A stretch of 9,190 bases of DNA, from assembly GCA_021815065.1 (NCBI GenBank), contig JAKAHI010000033.1, positions 1 to 9,190 on the forward strand, written 5' to 3'. The notes beneath the pieces were generated by a model, which was not told where the DNA came from, made no database searches, and was given only the letters and a program-made list of their open reading frames with translations. Position numbers and translations under genes: made by a program. Positions 5,922 through 9,190 of the stretch are shown here, one piece after another. The stretch is from a bacterium (GTDB lineage Bacteria > JAMCPX01). Numbering within the stretch: the first letter of the stretch is position 1; each line of letters starts with the position of its first letter.

Positions 5922-6437
5922 TTGGTAGATTCAAACGACAATGTAGAATTTAAAGAGAACATAATCAAGATCAACAGGGTGGCTAAGGTTGTAAAAGGCG
6001 GAAAAAGATTCAGCTTCAGCACTCTGGTTGTGGTCGGTAATCACAGAGGACTTGTAGGGTATGGACTCGGGAAGGCAAATGAAGTCCCTGATTCTATAAG
6101 AAAAGGAATAGAGAAAGCGAAAAAGAATATGATCAATGTGCCGATAAAGAAAGGAACACTGCCGTATCATGTTACCGGTAAGTTCGGTGCGGGCATGGTA
6201 TACCTTAAGCCTGCTCCAACGGGTGCAGGTATTATAGCAGGCGGTGCAGTGAGGGCGGTTCTTGAACTCGCAGGATATAAGGACGTTGTTGCAAAAATAT
6301 TCGGCTCCCACAATCCGCATAATGTTTTAAAAGCAACGATGGATGCGCTTGATAATCTGCCCGAGTTAAAAGATGTAATGCCGCAGCAGGATGAAGCACT
6401 ACCACTCCTGAGTGATAGTACCGTGATTAATAAATAG
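5922..6437 (+). CDS. rpsE: 30S ribosomal protein S5 (uS5), TTG start
   Basis: S5 takes part in decoding fidelity and mRNA helicase action with S3 and S4. From the TTG at 5922 the product is 171 residues, within the family range of 160-175. A GTG at 5916 would lie only 1 nt after the Shine-Dalgarno core and is rejected. Landmarks are the double-stranded-RNA-binding-like domain with INRVAKVVKGGKRFSF (17-32), GYGLGKANEVP, and GKFGAGMVYLKPAPTGAGIIAGG. NPHNVLKATMDAL follows in the second domain. After it comes an acidic to polar tail (about 25 residues, containing PQQDEALPLLSD) that I do not recognise as conserved. The next gene is rplO after 18 bp; rpmD, usually found here, is missing. Confidence 0.96.
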   Translation: MVDSNDNVEFKENIIKINRVAKVVKGGKRFSFSTLVVVGNHRGLVGYGLGKANEVPDSIRKGIEKAKKNMINVPIKKGTLPYHVTGKFGAGMVYLKPAPTGAGIIAGGAVRAVLELAGYKDVVAKIFGSHNPHNVLKATMDALDNLPELKDVMPQQDEALPLLSDSTVINK

Positions 6438-6455
6438 CAGTTTTGCGAGGAGAGT

Positions 6456-6905
6456 ATGAATCTATCTACATTAAAAAAGCCTGAAGGTATGACAACACAA
6501 AGGAAGAGGATTGGGAGAGGAACAGGTTCTGGTTTTGGTAAAACCGCAGGGAAAGGACATAAGGGACACAATGCAAGATCCGGAGGCGGTGTAAAACCTG
6601 ATTTCGAAGGCGGTCAGATGCCGTTGAAACGCCGTATGCCAAAATACGGGTTCGTGAATACCAATCGCGTCGAATACCAGGTTATCAATATGAAAGCATT
6701 CGATATATTTTTAGATAATGAAGAGGTATCCATAGAAAAGATGGTTGAAAAAGGTATGATAAAGGGAAATAAGCCTGTCGTTATTCTGGGAAACGGGGAC
6801 ATTCATAAGAAATTGGTGATATATGCACACCGCTTTTCCCAGCAAGCAAAGCAAAAGATCGAAACCGCAGGCGGTAAAGCAGAGGTAGTTTCAATTGTTA
6901 GATAA
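6456..6905 (+). CDS. rplO: 50S ribosomal protein L15 (uL15)
   Basis: L15 is a late-assembly protein that reaches into the 50S subunit through an extended N-terminal arm. The product is 149 residues, as usual. The glycine-rich arm is typical: KRIGRGTGSGFGKTAGKGHKG split over 17-37, ARSGGGVKPDFEGGQMPL (40-57) and RRMPKYGF. The C-terminal globular part ends in AGGKAEVVSIVR. The ATG at 6456 follows GAGGAGAG (6447-6454) closely. The gene directly follows rpsE instead of rpmD. The secY TTG start lies 11 bp inside its 3' end. Confidence 0.97.
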   Translation: MNLSTLKKPEGMTTQRKRIGRGTGSGFGKTAGKGHKGHNARSGGGVKPDFEGGQMPLKRRMPKYGFVNTNRVEYQVINMKAFDIFLDNEEVSIEKMVEKGMIKGNKPVVILGNGDIHKKLVIYAHRFSQQAKQKIETAGGKAEVVSIVR

Positions 6906-8205
6906 TGTCGTAAACATTCCGAAGATACCTGAACTCCGCAAACGGCTGCTCATCACCCTCCTTATCCTTACTCTCTACAGGTTAGGGGTTGCCATACCGA
7001 CTCCGGGGGTCAATGCCCATGCACTGGCTGCATTCTTCAGCCAGAATACAGGGACATTGTTCGGCTTGTTCAATTTGTTTACCGGCGGTGCATTCGAACA
7101 TTTCTCCATAGTTACGCTCGGTATCATGCCGTATATCTCCGCAGCTATTATCATAGATCTGCTGACCGCGGTTTTCCCCTACCTAGAGAAGCTCAAAAAA
7201 GAGGGAGAACTCGGCAGAAAGAAGATTGTACAGTATACCAGATACGGAACGGTGCTCATAAGTCTTGTTCAGGGATTTGTCATTAGTTATGGACTCGAAA
7301 GCATGCACGCACCGGGCGGCATTTCGATTGTTATAAACCCGGGTTTTTCTTTCAGACTCCTCAGTACCGTTACCCTTACGGCGGGTACTATACTTCTTAT
7401 GTGGCTTGGCGAGGAAATAACGGAACGTGGAATCGGTAATGGCATTTCGCTTATCATTTATTCGGGTATCGTTGCACGGATGCCGTCGGCAATATTTAAT
7501 ACCTTCAGACTCGTCAGAAGCGGTGAAATGAACCTCGTGGTATTGCTTTTTATCGCTGCTTTAATGGTTGTGGTCGTTGCGTTTATCATATTCGTCGAAC
7601 TGGGACAGAGAAAAATACCGGTACAATATGCCCAGCGTGTCGTCGGCAGGAGAATGTACGGAGGACAGGAGACGTTTCTTCCCTTAAAGGTCAATACATC
7701 GGGTGTTATTCCCCCTATCTTTGCCTCTTCTCTTTTGATGGTCCCGGCTACGATTACAAGTATGGCAAGCGTATCCTGGCTGAGTTACCTGAGGACATAC
7801 CTGACGCCGGGTAATTATATGTACGATATATTTTACGCTGTTCTGATAATCTTTTTCACCTTTTTTTATACAGCGGTTACGTTTAACCCCGTTGATGTAG
7901 CTGATAACTTAAAGAAGTATGGCGGATATGTGCCCGGCATAAGACCAGGCAAGAGTACCTCAGATTATGTTGACAAGATACTAACCAGGATTACCGTTGG
8001 CGGGGCGCTCTACCTCGCTGCAGTCTGTGTGCTGCCGACCATCCTTATCAGCAGGTTTAATGTGCCGTTTTATTTCGGAGGTACATCGCTCCTTATCGTT
8101 ATAGGTGTAGCTCTCGATACAATCTCTCAAATAGAGTCTCAGCTTATTATGAGAAATTATGAAGGGCTCATGAAAAATGTAAAAATGAAAGGAAGAAGGT
8201 GGTAA
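6895..8205 (+). CDS. secY: Protein translocase channel subunit SecY, TTG start
   Basis: SecY is the pore of the Sec translocon in the inner membrane and works with SecE, SecG, SecA and the ribosome. The 436-residue product has about ten membrane segments, roughly at 18-37, 71-93, 116-134, 153-172, 181-200, 213-234, 268-290, 310-329, 367-386 and 391-412. Motifs include NIPKIPELRKR (7-17), the plug region GTLFGLFNLFTGGA (53-66), KKEGELGRKKIVQYTRYGT (101-119), ERGIGNGISL (177-186), QRKIPVQYAQR (238-248), and the C5 loop GIRPG with Arg350. The TTG start is supported by AGAGGT (6881-6886), 8 nt upstream, and by the lack of another in-frame start before the first membrane segment. It overlaps rplO by 11 bp. 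Asp88 replaces the usual Gln in the IIMQLL-type second segment. Confidence 0.97.
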   Translation: MLDNVVNIPKIPELRKRLLITLLILTLYRLGVAIPTPGVNAHALAAFFSQNTGTLFGLFNLFTGGAFEHFSIVTLGIMPYISAAIIIDLLTAVFPYLEKLKKEGELGRKKIVQYTRYGTVLISLVQGFVISYGLESMHAPGGISIVINPGFSFRLLSTVTLTAGTILLMWLGEEITERGIGNGISLIIYSGIVARMPSAIFNTFRLVRSGEMNLVVLLFIAALMVVVVAFIIFVELGQRKIPVQYAQRVVGRRMYGGQETFLPLKVNTSGVIPPIFASSLLMVPATITSMASVSWLSYLRTYLTPGNYMYDIFYAVLIIFFTFFYTAVTFNPVDVADNLKKYGGYVPGIRPGKSTSDYVDKILTRITVGGALYLAAVCVLPTILISRFNVPFYFGGTSLLIVIGVALDTISQIESQLIMRNYEGLMKNVKMKGRRW

Positions 8206-8209
8206 TGTT

Positions 8210-8869
8210 ATGATTCGACTATTATTGATCGGCCCCCCGGGAGCGGGGAAAGGAACACAGGCAACAATCATAAGCAAGAAATACGGTATACCGCAGATAG
8301 CGACCGGCGACATGCTGCGTCAGGAAGTTAAGAGCGCAACCGATCTTGGAACAAAGGCAAAGGCATTTATGGATAAAGGCGAATTGGTTCCGGATTCTCT
8401 TGTTATAAGTATGCTCGAGAAGAGGCTGAAAGAGAAGGACGCAAGTAAAGGATTTATCCTGGACGGTTTCCCTAGGACAGTGGCTCAGGCAGATGCCCTT
8501 GACGGCAAATTTAAAGAATTAAAAATCGATAAATTTGTTGTTATAGAGCTGAAGGTCAACGAGGAGAACATCATTCAGAGGTTATCGGCACGGCGCGTTT
8601 GCAACAGTTGCGGCAAGATCTTCAATTTGATGACCGAGCCTCCTAAGAAAGACGGCACGTGCGATGACTGCAATGGGAGCCTTTATCAGAGGGATGACGA
8701 CAAGGAAGTTACTATCAGGGAACGGTTCAAGGTCTATAACAGCAAGACTGCTCCTCTGATCGAATATTATGCAAAGAAAGGCATGCTGAAGACCGTTACT
8801 GCGGACGGCAGCATAGAAGCAATAAACAAGAGTATAGCTGCGATCATCGATAAGGCCTTTAATGGTTAG
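8210..8869 (+). CDS. adk: Adenylate kinase, zinc-LID type
   Basis: Adenylate kinase interconverts ATP and AMP with two ADP in the cytoplasm and sustains adenine nucleotide balance. The 219-residue product has the long bacterial form. The P-loop GPPGAGKGT is at 8-16. The AMP-binding part contains TGDMLR (32-37) and FILDGFPRT (82-90), with Arg37 and Arg89 (E. coli Arg36/Arg88 equivalents). Arg124, Arg128 and Arg129 stand before the LID. The LID carries Cys131, Cys134, Cys151 and Cys154, a complete four-cysteine zinc site, followed by QRDDDKEVTIRERF. The ATG at 8210 follows AAGGTGG (8196-8202) by 7 nt, with 4 bp after secY. The secY-adk-map order is common in bacteria. The 3' end overlaps map by 8 bp. 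Confidence 0.98.
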   Translation: MIRLLLIGPPGAGKGTQATIISKKYGIPQIATGDMLRQEVKSATDLGTKAKAFMDKGELVPDSLVISMLEKRLKEKDASKGFILDGFPRTVAQADALDGKFKELKIDKFVVIELKVNEENIIQRLSARRVCNSCGKIFNLMTEPPKKDGTCDDCNGSLYQRDDDKEVTIRERFKVYNSKTAPLIEYYAKKGMLKTVTADGSIEAINKSIAAIIDKAFNG

Positions 8870-9190
8870 TGTAAAGACCGCCGAAGAGGTGAAAAAAATT
8901 GCAGAAGCATCTCAGATCGTCGCTATTATACTGCAGGAACTTTCTACCAGCGTAAAGTCAGGCATGAGTACGGAAGAGATCAATACGATGGCTGAAAACA
9001 TGTTAAAAAAATACGGTGCCAGTCCTGCATTTAAGGGGTACAGAGGGTATCCGGCAAGTATATGCGTATCAATCAATGATGAGATTGTTCACGGTATACC
9101 GTCTCCCAAAAGGATAATAAAAGACGGAGATATTGTAAGCCTCGATTTTGGAGTCCTGATGAATGGATTTTTTGGCGATGCAGCGATTAC
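8862..9190 (+). CDS. map: Type I methionine aminopeptidase, 5' part (runs off the window)
   Basis: Methionine aminopeptidase removes the initiator methionine from nascent proteins whose second residue is small. The ATG at 8862 overlaps the end of adk by 8 bp in a different frame. The reading frame stays open to the window edge, giving 109 full codons plus two bases. The visible part matches the type I family: EEVKKIAEASQIVA near the N-terminus, PAFKGYRGYPASIC (55-68), SINDEIVHGIPS (70-81) with His77 (E. coli His79), and DGDIVSLDFGV with metal ligand Asp95 (E. coli Asp97). GDAAIT follows with ligand Asp106 (E. coli Asp108). The later His and Glu ligands lie beyond the window. Only a weak AAGG (8852-8855) precedes the start, so translation is probably coupled to adk. 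Confidence 0.96.
   Translation, partial: MVSVKTAEEVKKIAEASQIVAIILQELSTSVKSGMSTEEINTMAENMLKKYGASPAFKGYRGYPASICVSINDEIVHGIPSPKRIIKDGDIVSLDFGVLMNGFFGDAAI

Noticed and set aside
1..9190. Search for an undescribed system, mobile element, CRISPR array, tRNA or rRNA
   Set aside because: Every stretch is accounted for by conserved translation, secretion or housekeeping genes with gaps of at most 20 bp. No repeats, integrase-like frames or RNA genes were seen.

Overview
The window is a dense, single-strand block of the bacterial S10-spc ribosomal protein cluster. Nothing in it points to a mobile, accessory or newly described system. All 19 complete or partial protein genes recognised (plus the last codons of a probable rplW at the left edge) read on the + strand. 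The order is [rplW]-rplB-rpsS-rplV-rpsC-rplP-rpmC-rpsQ-rplN-rplX-rplE-rpsZ-rpsH-rplF-rplR-rpsE-rplO-secY-adk-map(partial). The largest untranslated gap is 20 bp (rpsC to rplP). Six junctions overlap (rplP/rpmC, rpmC/rpsQ, rpsQ/rplN, rplX/rplE, rplO/secY, adk/map). I see no internal terminator or convincing internal promoter, so the segment looks like part of one long transcript. Its promoter and any leader would lie to the left, and infA/rpmJ/rpsM-type genes would be expected to the right, but neither is in view.

Organism. Gene order, strong Shine-Dalgarno sequences (one nearly perfect, at rpsE) and family-typical lengths show a bacterium of moderate to slightly low GC. Zinc-type features recur: S14 of the four-cysteine short form, L24 with a CxxC...CxxC C-terminal hairpin, and adenylate kinase with a four-cysteine LID. 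L22, L24, Adk and SecY together remind me of Deltaproteobacteria- or Nitrospirota-like lineages, but that is recall without an alignment, and the phylum is not established here.

Layout. Positions 1-3102 carry the distal half of the S10 operon (L2, S19, L22, S3, L16, L29, S17). Positions 3099-6905 carry the spc part (L14, L24, L5, S14, S8, L6, L18, S5, L15). Positions 6895-9190 carry the secretion channel SecY, adenylate kinase and the start of methionine aminopeptidase. The ribosomal proteins build both subunits; SecY inserts and exports nascent proteins; Adk balances adenine nucleotides; Map removes initiator methionine. The grouping ties translation capacity to protein maturation and export.

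Most notable points: rpmD (L30) is absent from its usual place between rpsE and rplO. The S10 and spc segments are fused by an ATGA overlap. Several starts are TTG or GTG, and two starts (rplX, rpsE) are better placed downstream of the longest reading frame. Single-residue departures from strongly conserved positions occur in L2, S8 and SecY. A Gly/Ala-rich tail extends L6.
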